Below are positions 39,026-46,437 of a stretch of 64,000 bases of DNA, piece by piece (positions within the stretch are counted from its first letter, which is position 1; every line of letters begins with the position of its first letter). Source of the stretch: a virus. Below the pieces are notes generated by a model. The model searched no databases and had not been told where the DNA came from. It saw only the letters and a list, made by a program, of their open reading frames with translations. The stretch spans positions 24,097-88,096 of IMG/VR virus record IMGVR_UViG_3300042464_000635, one strand, 5' to 3'. Made by a program: the position numbers and the translations under genes.

Positions 39026-39283
39026 TCAAGAGTAGTACTCGTCAAAATCCCGAAGCAACCCGTCAAAAGGTTCTTTGCAGCCGGTGTAAGCGTAAAGCTT
39101 ATCGTTCATGGCATACCACGAAACATTCAGCAGGTACCAGAAAGTTGCGTGGTGGCCGTCGTGCCAGAAAAGACCTTCAGTGTCACAATCGAGGGCCCAA
39201 GAGGTAGTTTCCTGAGGCACTGAACACCAATTCTTCCAGTAGTTAAATGTTTTTATTGTGATTTGAAGAGAATTTGGTGTCAT
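39026..39283 (-). CDS. Hypothetical protein (85 aa)
   Basis: WALDCDTEGLFWHDGHHATF, YLLNVSWYAMN, acidic end. Linked to 39280 by ATGA overlap. Confidence 0.7.
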   Translation of the reverse strand: MTPNSLQITIKTFNYWKNWCSVPQETTSWALDCDTEGLFWHDGHHATFWYLLNVSWYAMNDKLYAYTGCKEPFDGLLRDFDEYYS

Positions 39284-39405
39284 TCTGCTTTAGGTCTCCC
39301 GCTTGCGTCGTAAGGGCTAGACTTATTTGACCGCACTACTGGCGGTGTCGGTAAAACTGGTTTTCGTGGAGTGTACGGTGACTGATTTCCGTTGTTACTG
39401 GTCAT
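39280..39405 (-). CDS. Very small basic protein (41 aa)
   Basis: MTSNNGNQSPYTPRKPVLPT..., low complexity. ATGA coupling at its end; overlaps the 39395 gene end by 11 nt. Confidence 0.55.
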   Translation of the reverse strand: MTSNNGNQSPYTPRKPVLPTPPVVRSNKSSPYDASGRPKAE

Positions 39406-39874
39406 TTGGGGTCTCGTGTTTACTGGTTCTTGAGGTTGAGCAGACGATTGTAACGTTTATCACGCCATTGCCGATATCTTGCGGAGAGTTGTTTGAATCG
39501 TCGCAAAAAACTTTCCAGTTTAGTACTGGCACAGACGGTAGTGGGATGTACTTTACAATCACGTCTCGTAGAGAGTCCTTGAGGGTTTCCACGTTAGACG
39601 CGTCTAAGCATTTACCATTAAATGGCTCAAAAGCGTCTTTTAGATCGTTGCGAACTCCCTCCAAACACTTGCTTGCGTAAATTTCACGTGCGGACCCCTC
39701 AGCCTCTTTGAGGCTACCCCAAGGACCCGAGTGTTCTTCCTCGTTCAACCAGCACCACTCACAGTGGTCGTACTCGTATATTTCTACGTGATTGCATCCC
39801 TCCTCCTCTCCAGGTAGGGGTGGAAAGTCAATAAAGTAGCTACCACCAGATTTATACAGAGGGAAAGGTGTCAT
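39395..39874 (-). CDS. Hypothetical protein (159 aa)
   Basis: MTPFPLYKSGGSYFIDFPPL, HCEWCWLNEEEHSGPWG, helical middle. Not recognised. Confidence 0.7.
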   Translation of the reverse strand: MTPFPLYKSGGSYFIDFPPLPGEEEGCNHVEIYEYDHCEWCWLNEEEHSGPWGSLKEAEGSAREIYASKCLEGVRNDLKDAFEPFNGKCLDASNVETLKDSLRDVIVKYIPLPSVPVLNWKVFCDDSNNSPQDIGNGVINVTIVCSTSRTSKHETPNDQ

Positions 39875-39898
39875 TTTTGTATGGGTCTTGGCTACTTG

Positions 39899-39946
39899 GT
39901 TATTTTACCGCTTTTTCGGGGCAGAAACAAGCCGGGAAACCCCCCC
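39899..39946 (-). promoter_or_regulatory. Hairpin-TATA intergenic repeat, copy 24
   Basis: GGGGGGTTTCCCGGC, TTGTTTCTGCCCCG, GGTAAAATAA. Leader about 25 nt. Confidence 0.7.
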
Positions 39947-39974
39947 GAAGCAAGCGGTTAACCGAATGTGCGGA

Positions 39975-40163
39975 CTAGTAGCCATCTGAGTCTAAAAATA
40001 AGTAAGTCCACCCACCGGCAATTACTGACACCGCTAGAATTTCAGGGGGCCAGCCCTGTCTCAAGGCACCATAAGCTGATCCGCACGCCACGGCAAAGTA
40101 AAGGGTGAGTTCAGCCAGCAACTTTACTCCCTTCATCGCCGATTTGACTTTTTTATTTGGCAC
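39975..40163 (-). CDS. Small membrane protein (62 aa)
   Basis: Two hydrophobic helices: LLAELTLYFAVACGSAYG and ILAVSVIAGGWTYLFL. Not recognised. Confidence 0.7.
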   Translation of the reverse strand: MPNKKVKSAMKGVKLLAELTLYFAVACGSAYGALRQGWPPEILAVSVIAGGWTYLFLDSDGY

Positions 40164-40166
40164 GGG

Positions 40167-40445
40167 CTAACCCTCTAAAACTATGACTCTCTTCGTTACC
40201 ATGGGAATTTTAAGGTCAACAAGTTTACCGTTAACTTCGTCTCGATACTCACATATATTGTATACGAGGGAATAGTGATCGATGTTACTCTGCCACTTTG
40301 TAGTGTAGTTACAATGATTCACTTCCATGTTGTCAATGGTGAACTCGTTCTCAAAGCAATAGCCGTGTTTTCTGCGAGTAACCAGAATAACCTCTGTGTC
40401 ATCAGGGTACTGGCTTAAAAGTTCTTGTAGGCGTTTATTTAACAT
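40167..40445 (-). CDS. Hypothetical protein (92 aa)
   Basis: MLNKRLQELLSQYPDDTEVI..., a beta-rich C-terminus. Start set at the ATG following the 40453 stop. Confidence 0.7.
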   Translation of the reverse strand: MLNKRLQELLSQYPDDTEVILVTRRKHGYCFENEFTIDNMEVNHCNYTTKWQSNIDHYSLVYNICEYRDEVNGKLVDLKIPMVTKRVIVLEG

Positions 40446-40452
40446 GGTGAGC

Positions 40453-40830
40453 TCAGTCGTAAAGGTCCCAAAGATTACTATAGGTGATATCTTGTGTTGT
40501 AGAATCCAGTCTAACCTGCCCTTCCCCAATAAGGTCTACAATTCTCTGTAATTCTCCAAGTATTTTGTGCCCATGGGCGGAGTCGTCCAGTGAGGTTTGC
40601 AGTGTCTCGCTATTTGTCTGGTTTGGTAACCTGTAGTTCCCTTTCAGTGCATCTGTAGCCGTCTTTAGGCACCTTTTGCAAGGAACTTGGCAACTCTCGC
40701 CCATTTGAGCGCACGCAGCCTGGTCTAAACTCTGAAATACCCAGTCAGAGCTATAAAGGGCTCTCCCGCACCAGGATGTCCCCTTTAGGTCCTCATGGGT
40801 GTGCCGTATACACTGCCCAGAGTCAGACAT
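40453..40830 (-). CDS. Cys-rich phage protein, SWCGR family (125 aa)
   Basis: MSDSGQCIRHTHEDLKGTSW, then CGRALYSSDWVFQSLDQAAC and CQVPCKRCLKTA: a zinc-binding pattern of phage proteins. Start at 40830 overlaps the end of the HNH gene. Confidence 0.75.
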   Translation of the reverse strand: MSDSGQCIRHTHEDLKGTSWCGRALYSSDWVFQSLDQAACAQMGESCQVPCKRCLKTATDALKGNYRLPNQTNSETLQTSLDDSAHGHKILGELQRIVDLIGEGQVRLDSTTQDITYSNLWDLYD

Positions 40831-41413
40831 AGACGTACTCACGCCACTCTTCAACTTCCGCCGTGCTGATTGTAACGGACATTTTGCTGTAAGGTGCCTT
40901 CGGCTTTGAGGCGAGAGTGGTACCACGTCGAGTAACTCGGGTTTCCATCATCCCAATCTGAAAGCTATCCCAGCTGAAAGGCAGCGAAGAAACGTTCGTG
41001 GTTTCCTTCGCAAACACCTTCTTCAGGGCAACCGCCCACTCTTCCGGAGTGCGATTGTCCTTGCAGTTGTTGCACTCAAGGCAGCTGGTAACCAGGTTCT
41101 GCCACGTGTCTTGACCACCTCTTGACTTTGGTAAAACGTGATCCAGTGTTAGTTTCGGACCGGAGTACTCGCAATACTGGCAGGTGTGATTGTCCCGTTT
41201 TAGAATCAAGGTGCGAGATGGCTTCGCCGCTGCCATCTTGGCTTGAGGAACCTTGACGTATGTTTTTAGGCGAATGGTGCGGCTGGACACGACATGGGCC
41301 TTGTCCTTCAATACAAGCACTCTAGCCCTTCGCCACGAGGTCTGGTTCAAGGGTTCGTACGTGGCATTTAAAACCAGAATGGTTTTCTTGTATGCGATTG
41401 TCTTGTAGTCCAT
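40823..41413 (-). CDS. HNH endonuclease
   Basis: 196 residues. ILVLNATYEPLNQTSWRRAR is the N-terminal module typical of cyanobacterial and actinobacterial HNH proteins. Core: CQYCEYSGPKLTLDHVLPKS, RGGQDTWQNLVTSCLECN. Cys pairs and the LDH triad are intact. Its position beside the NAD pair suggests either a homing role or genome processing. Confidence 0.93.
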   Translation of the reverse strand: MDYKTIAYKKTILVLNATYEPLNQTSWRRARVLVLKDKAHVVSSRTIRLKTYVKVPQAKMAAAKPSRTLILKRDNHTCQYCEYSGPKLTLDHVLPKSRGGQDTWQNLVTSCLECNNCKDNRTPEEWAVALKKVFAKETTNVSSLPFSWDSFQIGMMETRVTRRGTTLASKPKAPYSKMSVTISTAEVEEWREYVYV

Positions 41414-41469
41414 GACCTTTGTGATTTAGGTGTTTCCCCATCGCACGAGGGAACGTTAGTTCTTTCAGA

Positions 41470-41502
41470 ATTATACCCCGGAACAGGGGGTGTAAACCCC
41501 CC
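41470..41502 (-). promoter_or_regulatory. Hairpin-TATA intergenic repeat, copy 25
   Basis: GGGGGGTTTACACCCCC, short stem, GGGTATAATT. Leader about 56 nt. Confidence 0.7.
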
Positions 41503-41513
41503 TTGTACCAAGC

Positions 41514-43028
41514 CTAGGCCGCAGGGTAGAGAAGTCGAGTACGAATGTTAGGCAGTGAGTTTACGTCCTCCCCGTAGACCACGCTATTTAAGAACACGGT
41601 GCGAAGCTCACCTTGCTGCTCTTGCTCACGAGTCTGCTGTTGATGAAGGACAAAGTTCTCCCCATCCCTTTCAACTCGCAGTAGACCCAACGCCGACTTT
41701 TTCGTGCCGCTGTCTGTAATAGGGTCCTTCATAGTTTCAACGGCGACACCGTTAATTTGCCCCCAGGTCGTTTTGTATGCGATACCGAAAGTGTCCCGTG
41801 TATGGTATTGATAGGTGTAAGAACCGATACCAAACACAATGTTTTCGGACGCCCACCCAAGCTGCCTCATGTGCTCTAGGATGGCCCTGGCACGTGGAAG
41901 AGTGATCGAGTCGCCGTAAATTAAGCCAACTCGAGGGTTCAGTACCTTGAAACCCTTCTCGTTTACCGTTCCTCCGAAGACCTCCCATAAAAGCTCAAGC
42001 GAGCCTTTGTACTCTCGGCTACCTGGATCAGCGTCAGCGTCACCGCAGATGATTTTCTCAGGGTCACCACTGTCGGGACGGAAGACGACCTTGGCCAGCC
42101 CTAGCCCGTTTGGCTTACGGCTCAGAATATCTTCTTTCAGTTTGGGAGCAGTAACTGTGAGAGTGTCCCAGTAATTCCACGTGTCACTGACTACACTAAT
42201 AACCCCCGAGGGGTAAACTTTCGAGATAATCCGGCGAATTGTCTCGACTTCGTTTTCCCGGCCTCCGAGGCAAGTTACACTGTGTTCTGTGGCGGGAACA
42301 CTCCCCCCAATAAACTCGGAACCGCATTCGTAGTAATCTTCCAAGTAGTCAATGGAAAGGATTGTGTCCGTGCCCTTGAAGGAAAAAAGGTGGCCGATTT
42401 GGTGCGCAGCGGCATCGTGAATGCCTCCGACTCCGCGAGCGGAGAAGTCGTGCCCCTGAAAGTCAACAAACTGCGGGTCACTCCCTGTGACTTCAGCGTA
42501 GTGGTCGAGAAGACGGCGAAACTCGTAAGCGATGGTTGCCACATTGATGGCCTTCCAAAGTTCCGACGACTTGGCTGTTTCGACATAGTTGGTTAGCCAC
42601 GGGGCCAGCCACTTAAACTCATTGTGAGTGTTTTGCGCCGTCAGAAACGGCACTCCAATGTTAACCCGGCTACCCTCAGGCAGAGCCTTTACGTGTAGCG
42701 GCATGTAGCCCAGGTCGTGAAGCTCAGCAATGTGGTCCGTGCCGACAACACCTTCTCCGAGCGAGGAGTCCATTCGCCGTTCGTACTTGTCTAACACTTT
42801 GGCCTTGGGTTGCTGGAAGAAGGTCTCATTCCAAAGGTCCCTAAGCATCCACTTCATTGTCCCTTGGACGTTCGCCACGACGATCTTGTGATCGAAGTCA
42901 GCGGGCATGTTCGCCAACCTGTCGGATCTTGCCGTCATATTGGCGTAGATTACCTCGGTGCCGTCTGGGTTTTGCGAAGGGTGTCCTGTCTTGTAAAAGT
43001 CGGTTGCGTGGGGCGCAAAAATTTTCAT
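41514..43028 (-). CDS. NAMPT-like nicotinamide (ADP-)ribosyltransferase
   Basis: 504 residues. DFSARGVGGIHDAAAHQ, FSFKGTDTILS, GSVPATEHS (catalytic His), VVSDTWNYWDTL, FRPDSGDPEK and IYGDSITLPRARAI are aligned with human NAMPT in order. Makes NMN from nicotinamide and PRPP, or, as in phage NARP1 systems, NAD+ from ADP-ribose pyrophosphate. The PRPP-synthetase-like gene is directly upstream with ATGA overlap, the arrangement of those pairs. Confidence 0.95.
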   Translation of the reverse strand: MKIFAPHATDFYKTGHPSQNPDGTEVIYANMTARSDRLANMPADFDHKIVVANVQGTMKWMLRDLWNETFFQQPKAKVLDKYERRMDSSLGEGVVGTDHIAELHDLGYMPLHVKALPEGSRVNIGVPFLTAQNTHNEFKWLAPWLTNYVETAKSSELWKAINVATIAYEFRRLLDHYAEVTGSDPQFVDFQGHDFSARGVGGIHDAAAHQIGHLFSFKGTDTILSIDYLEDYYECGSEFIGGSVPATEHSVTCLGGRENEVETIRRIISKVYPSGVISVVSDTWNYWDTLTVTAPKLKEDILSRKPNGLGLAKVVFRPDSGDPEKIICGDADADPGSREYKGSLELLWEVFGGTVNEKGFKVLNPRVGLIYGDSITLPRARAILEHMRQLGWASENIVFGIGSYTYQYHTRDTFGIAYKTTWGQINGVAVETMKDPITDSGTKKSALGLLRVERDGENFVLHQQQTREQEQQGELRTVFLNSVVYGEDVNSLPNIRTRLLYPAA

Positions 43029-43966
43029 GGTTGGTTGCGGGGGGTGGGGTAGTTTTCGGTGCGAAGGTAGGTCAAGCTCGAGGGTAACTCTTGGTAAAAG
43101 TTTTTATAAGGGAGCAAGTTAGCAACGTGAAAGTTGTCGATTAAGCCCCCAAACACTTTAAAACCCTTGGAGAAAATTCCGTGAGTTACATAGAGGTCAA
43201 TTCGAGACGGATCGAACTGACGCAGAACCTTGGCGAGTTCGATAAAGGTGCGACCACCGTCGCAGATGTCGTCCACAATCAGAAGGTTTTTGCCCTTGTA
43301 ACTGACGTCTTCTGGAACTTCCGTCCTTAGGATTTGCCCGTCTTCGGGGTTGCGAACTTTCGTAGCGTACACTACAGAGTGGAGTCCCAGTGCTTGTTGA
43401 ACGAGGGTTGCTCTTTCGACTGCACCTTTGTCCGGAGCAATCACAATTGTCTTAGCACTAAACTCTTCCCCCCGGTCTTTGAACTTCTGGAGAAACAGTT
43501 GGGGTTGTAGGTTGTTGAACTCGCAGCCGATTTCGGTTCGAAAGAGCTCATTTGCAACGTGGCTGTGCACGTCCCATGTGTACACCCTATCGCCTACCCC
43601 GTCAAGGTAGGGTGCGAGAGCTTTTACAAAAGTTCTTAGCGAAAACGCTTCCCCTTCAGCACACTGGCGGTCTTGGCGGCTATAAGGTAAGTACGGGATG
43701 TTCAATTGTAGACTTCGCAGCACAGGAAGGTCTTTGATGGCCGACAGAGTCAGAAGAAGTTCGGCGAAACTTTCTCCGCTGTGTATGTCTGCGTCTACGA
43801 TAATGTCCGTCGAACTCGTGGGAGTGTCATGCAACCGGACCTGCCTTTCACCGGCACTAAACGTAAAGGAGGTCTTTGAAATCTTGTACAGGTTTTGACC
43901 GTCACGATTCAAGTAAACCTCGATCGGCTCTGTTTTCTGATACTCTTTAGTTTTGGTCACGTGCAT
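43025..43966 (-). CDS. PRPP synthetase-like kinase, candidate ADP-ribose pyrophosphokinase (Adps)
   Basis: 313 residues from MHVTKTKEYQKTEPIEVYLN. YLPYSRQDRQCAEGEAFSLR is the ATP-site strand. TIVIAPDKGAVERATLV and LLIVDDICDGGRTFIEL (the ribose-phosphate loop) are in place. Co-transcribed with the NAMPT-like gene. Classic Prs makes PRPP from ribose 5-phosphate. In the NARP1 pathway its relative phosphorylates ADP-ribose instead. Which one it does cannot be told from sequence alone. Confidence 0.93.
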   Translation of the reverse strand: MHVTKTKEYQKTEPIEVYLNRDGQNLYKISKTSFTFSAGERQVRLHDTPTSSTDIIVDADIHSGESFAELLLTLSAIKDLPVLRSLQLNIPYLPYSRQDRQCAEGEAFSLRTFVKALAPYLDGVGDRVYTWDVHSHVANELFRTEIGCEFNNLQPQLFLQKFKDRGEEFSAKTIVIAPDKGAVERATLVQQALGLHSVVYATKVRNPEDGQILRTEVPEDVSYKGKNLLIVDDICDGGRTFIELAKVLRQFDPSRIDLYVTHGIFSKGFKVFGGLIDNFHVANLLPYKNFYQELPSSLTYLRTENYPTPRNQP

Positions 43967-43988
43967 TGTTGTTTTACGGTGTGAGCTT

Positions 43989-44033
43989 ACTATAGCTTGT
44001 TTGGGTGCGAGGGTAAAGGACGGTTTCCCGCCG
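43989..44033 (-). promoter_or_regulatory. Hairpin-TATA intergenic repeat, copy 26
   Basis: CGGCGGGAAACCGTCC, second stem weak, GCTATAGTAA, about 22 nt before the start of the NAD pair. Confidence 0.75.
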
Positions 44034-44049
44034 CGTACGGGGGGTGAAA

Positions 44050-44370
44050 CTAGACCGTATACCCACTTCCGCTGCACTCGTACGGTAAGTCCTGCAGTAC
44101 TCGATAGAAAAGCTCACGATATGCCTCGAAGGCGATCCTATTCATCCACAACACGCCGGATACCTGTATCCCGAGAGACTCTGCAAATTCTTTCGCAGTT
44201 GAACGAAGGTAGCAGTCTCCAATCGCCCCGTCTCTCTCAAACTGCTCGTAGTCTTCGATTAGTTGTTGGAGGTTTTGCTTGGTCAGTGCGTTAATTCTGT
44301 CTCTAAGGGGTGTCATTGGGTTTGCTCCGGCAAGGTAGTTTCTGAAAGCTTTCAGCGGGGTGTTTTCCAT
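44050..44370 (-). CDS. Hypothetical protein (106 aa)
   Basis: MENTPLKAFRNYLAGANPMT..., helical. Start follows the TATACT box of copy 27 by 6 nt (ATGGAAAA). Not recognised. Confidence 0.75.
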   Translation of the reverse strand: MENTPLKAFRNYLAGANPMTPLRDRINALTKQNLQQLIEDYEQFERDGAIGDCYLRSTAKEFAESLGIQVSGVLWMNRIAFEAYRELFYRVLQDLPYECSGSGYTV

Positions 44371-44376
44371 AAACTA

Positions 44377-44420
44377 AGTATACCGTTTCTTCTCCGTAGA
44401 AACAAGCCGGGAAACCGCCC
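44377..44420 (-). promoter_or_regulatory. Hairpin-TATA intergenic repeat, copy 27
   Basis: GGGCGGTTTCCCGGC, GTTTCTACGGAGAAGAAAC, GGTATACTTA, 6 nt to ATGGAAAA. Confidence 0.85.
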
Positions 44421-44576
44421 TTGGCGGTACGGTTAACCGGCTCCTTGACCAACGGTATGTTTAATTAAAGGGAAGCTACTGGAGGTTCCTTTGCTGCCCC
44501 CTCAAAACTCATCTATTTGTTTGTGCGCCCTAGTGCTTCACTTATCAGAAACAGCCTAAGTAATTTAAAGTAAAGA

Positions 44577-44592
44577 GGGGGGGTTCACCCCC
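44577..44592 (-). terminator. Rho-independent terminator of the barrel-protein gene
   Basis: Minus strand GGGGGTGAACCCCC hairpin followed by TCTTTACTTTAAA, right after the stop of 44609-45244. Confidence 0.8.
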
Positions 44593-44608
44593 GTTCTTCT
44601 AACGGTAA

Positions 44609-45244
44609 TCAGAACTTAAACCCGAGCCCAACAGTGCCGACAGGGGCGTAAGCCGTTCCGGAAATACCATTCGTCTGGGTTGGGAATTTCACATCAGCGA
44701 ACCCGACGAGGGAAGGTGAGAAAGAACGCTCAACACCAGCAACGAAGAGGAACTGGGATCCTTGTCCGACACTTGTCTGGTAGTTGGCTTGTCCGTCGTT
44801 CGTCAACGCCCATTGACCACCTATACCAACGTAAAGGTTCGTGTCACTCACGTATGTTCCGGCTTCACCGACTGGACCCGTTGGCCCTGTTGCCCCTGTT
44901 GCCCCTGTCACCCCAACCGCCTCTTCAATCGGAGCAATGCGACCGGAAAGAGAAAAGTCAACGGTGCCAAGGACACCAGCGGCAGAGCCAATTTGGCTGT
45001 CGGGGCCAGCCGCAAAGTTAAAGAAAGGGCGAACAGAGGTGGATACATTGGATGGCTCGCTCAGACGGAACCGAGACTGAACCGAAACTCCAGCGACGGT
45101 GCGGTTCGAAGTGTACTCGGTACCGTCAACTCCTTGGCGGTTAAGATTCACTCCAACTCCGACGTAGTTTCCAACCTCGGACGCCACTACCGGAGTTGAC
45201 AGGAAGGAAGCAACTGCTAACGCGGCAATAAGTTTAAAAGTCAT
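44609..45244 (-). CDS. Exported beta-barrel-like protein with collagen-like GXX insert
   Basis: 211 residues. Signal peptide MTFKLIAALAVASFLSTPVV.A. Alternating strands (YVGVGVNLNRQG, VAGVSVQSRFRL, VGTVGLGFKF ending in aromatic F) are like outer-membrane barrels. A GVTGATGATGPTGPVGEAG stretch sits in a loop near residue 115. Could be displayed on the host surface or be part of a virion surface. Only the signal, barrel-like strands and GXX repeats are directly seen. Confidence 0.72.
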   Translation of the reverse strand: MTFKLIAALAVASFLSTPVVASEVGNYVGVGVNLNRQGVDGTEYTSNRTVAGVSVQSRFRLSEPSNVSTSVRPFFNFAAGPDSQIGSAAGVLGTVDFSLSGRIAPIEEAVGVTGATGATGPTGPVGEAGTYVSDTNLYVGIGGQWALTNDGQANYQTSVGQGSQFLFVAGVERSFSPSLVGFADVKFPTQTNGISGTAYAPVGTVGLGFKF

Positions 45245-45296
45245 GTTTGTTTTTGTGTGTGTTTTCTGTACAGAACCGGGTTACATATCCCGGAAA

Positions 45297-45356
45297 GTAG
45301 TTGTAAGGGTGCGAACCTTTGCAAAACTTTGCTAACCCTCTTAGAGTTACAACTAC
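45297..45356 (-). other. Long inverted repeat between pilin-like and barrel genes
   Basis: Outer stem GTAGTTGTAA/TTACAACTAC (10 bp) and GGGT/ACCC, with an inner GCAAAGTTTTGC hairpin. Lies in the gap between the pilin-like stop and the barrel start, so it may be a terminator, attenuator or 5'-UTR control element. Confidence 0.65.
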
Positions 45357-45366
45357 GGTGGTTGCG

Positions 45367-45612
45367 TTAGTTCTCAGGACTTGTGGAGCCATGGCCAGGG
45401 CCATAAGTACAAAGGGCGACAGGGCTGCCGTTCTCCGTGCCTTCGGTCCAGTTTCCCCCAGATCGAACACAGTCACTCATTCTGTACGGACTTTTACCGA
45501 ATAGTAAACTCGATGAAACAGAGAGGAGTATGACAGTAATAGCGACGCAAATTACGAGTTCTATGAGAGTGAAGCCGTCAGGTTCTTTCGGCTTAAGCTG
45601 TTGCATTTTCAT
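45367..45612 (-). CDS. Type IV pilin-like (prepilin) protein
   Basis: 81 residues. MKMQQLKPKEPDGFTLIELV has a short basic leader, the G before FTLIELV prepilin peptidase site and Glu5, then a hydrophobic helix (ICVAITVILLSVSSSLLF). A Cys pair sits near residues 52 and 71, as a D-loop. Much smaller than major pilins, so a minor pilin/pseudopilin mimic. Host peptidase would process it. Coupled to the regulator above by ATGA. Confidence 0.88.
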   Translation of the reverse strand: MKMQQLKPKEPDGFTLIELVICVAITVILLSVSSSLLFGKSPYRMSDCVRSGGNWTEGTENGSPVALCTYGPGHGSTSPEN

Positions 45613-45875
45613 GGACTAACCTCAAGAGAATTACATTCGATGGTGAAAAACGGTGTTGCACGGGTAGGCAGTATTGTGAATACAATCCCGAGCACTCTTG
45701 CAACATCTGCCACAAACCCCACGTCTACCTCGGAGCCTCGCTCAATCTTTCGAAGAAGTTCTACGGGTATTTGTGCGGCAAACGCAATGTCCTGCTTGGA
45801 CCATCCCTGAGAAAGCCGTGCTTCGCACAATTGAGTCCCAAATCGTTGGGCGTGGGTTGAGTCGTAGAAAATCAT
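45609..45875 (-). CDS. XRE-family helix-turn-helix regulator
   Basis: 88 residues: RFGTQLCEARLSQGWSKQDI, AFAAQIPVELLRKIERGSEV, DVARVLGIVFTIL. Canonical HTH_3 order of helices. It is the first gene of a pair with the pilin-like gene and may control it. Confidence 0.85.
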   Translation of the reverse strand: MIFYDSTHAQRFGTQLCEARLSQGWSKQDIAFAAQIPVELLRKIERGSEVDVGFVADVARVLGIVFTILPTRATPFFTIECNSLEVSP

Positions 45876-45928
45876 TAGGCAGGACAGCTATGGGAAAGGG
45901 TGACAACCGAAGTTACCACCCTACGGGG

Positions 45929-46303
45929 TTAAATGCGAGTGATGCAAACGTTAGCGAGTCCACTCTCAGTTACTCGAAGACGCTGAGCAGATCCGTGCCC
46001 CAGGTCGATGATTCGTCCACCGACATAGGGTCCTCGGTCGTTAATGCGAACGTCGGCAATAAGACCGTTGTCGCGATTGACAACTCGCACCCAAGACCCG
46101 AGGGGGAGGTACGGGTGAGCAGCGGTCATGGTTCCGGGTCGGAAAGTCTCCCCGTTGGCAGTTTTATTTCCGTAGAGGCCTGGACCGTACCAGCTGGCTT
46201 GACCGCACTGCTTGGCTTGAGCGGGTGCTCCGGAGAGAAGTCCGGCGGCGAGAAAGAATGAAGCGAGTCTTGTAAGACGCATGAAAAAAGTAGAGTTCAA
46301 CAT
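45929..46303 (-). CDS. rlpA: RlpA-like double-psi beta-barrel protein, exported
   Basis: About 124 residues. Signal peptide MRLTRLASFFLAAGLLSGAP.AQA. Core CGQASWYGPGLYGNKTANGE, FRPGTMTAAHPYLPLGSWV, then VRINDRGPYVGGRIIDLGH matches RlpA/septolysin-like folds that cut denuded glycan. The start could be 46282, 46303 or 46318. Adjacent to a lysozyme gene, suggesting a joint envelope role. Confidence 0.9.
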   Translation of the reverse strand: MLNSTFFMRLTRLASFFLAAGLLSGAPAQAKQCGQASWYGPGLYGNKTANGETFRPGTMTAAHPYLPLGSWVRVVNRDNGLIADVRINDRGPYVGGRIIDLGHGSAQRLRVTESGLANVCITRI

Positions 46304-46437
46304 CCGTGTTCGTTGCATTACGCAACCACGGCTCAGTGCCCGTTGGCCCAGCGAAGGTATACCTAGCTGAAGCCGTTTCAGGCTGGACCCAAGTTTAGCT
46401 CGTGAAAGGCCCAAGGTAAAGTTCGGGAAACCGCCCA

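Noticed and set aside
40823-41413. HNH gene as part of a group I intron or transposon.
   Set aside because: No intron core, interrupted gene, inverted repeats or target duplication is visible around it.
44050-44370. A third enzyme of the NAD pathway directly upstream of the Prs/NAMPT pair.
   Set aside because: The 106-aa protein has no nucleotide-binding or Nudix motif, and has its own promoter repeat.
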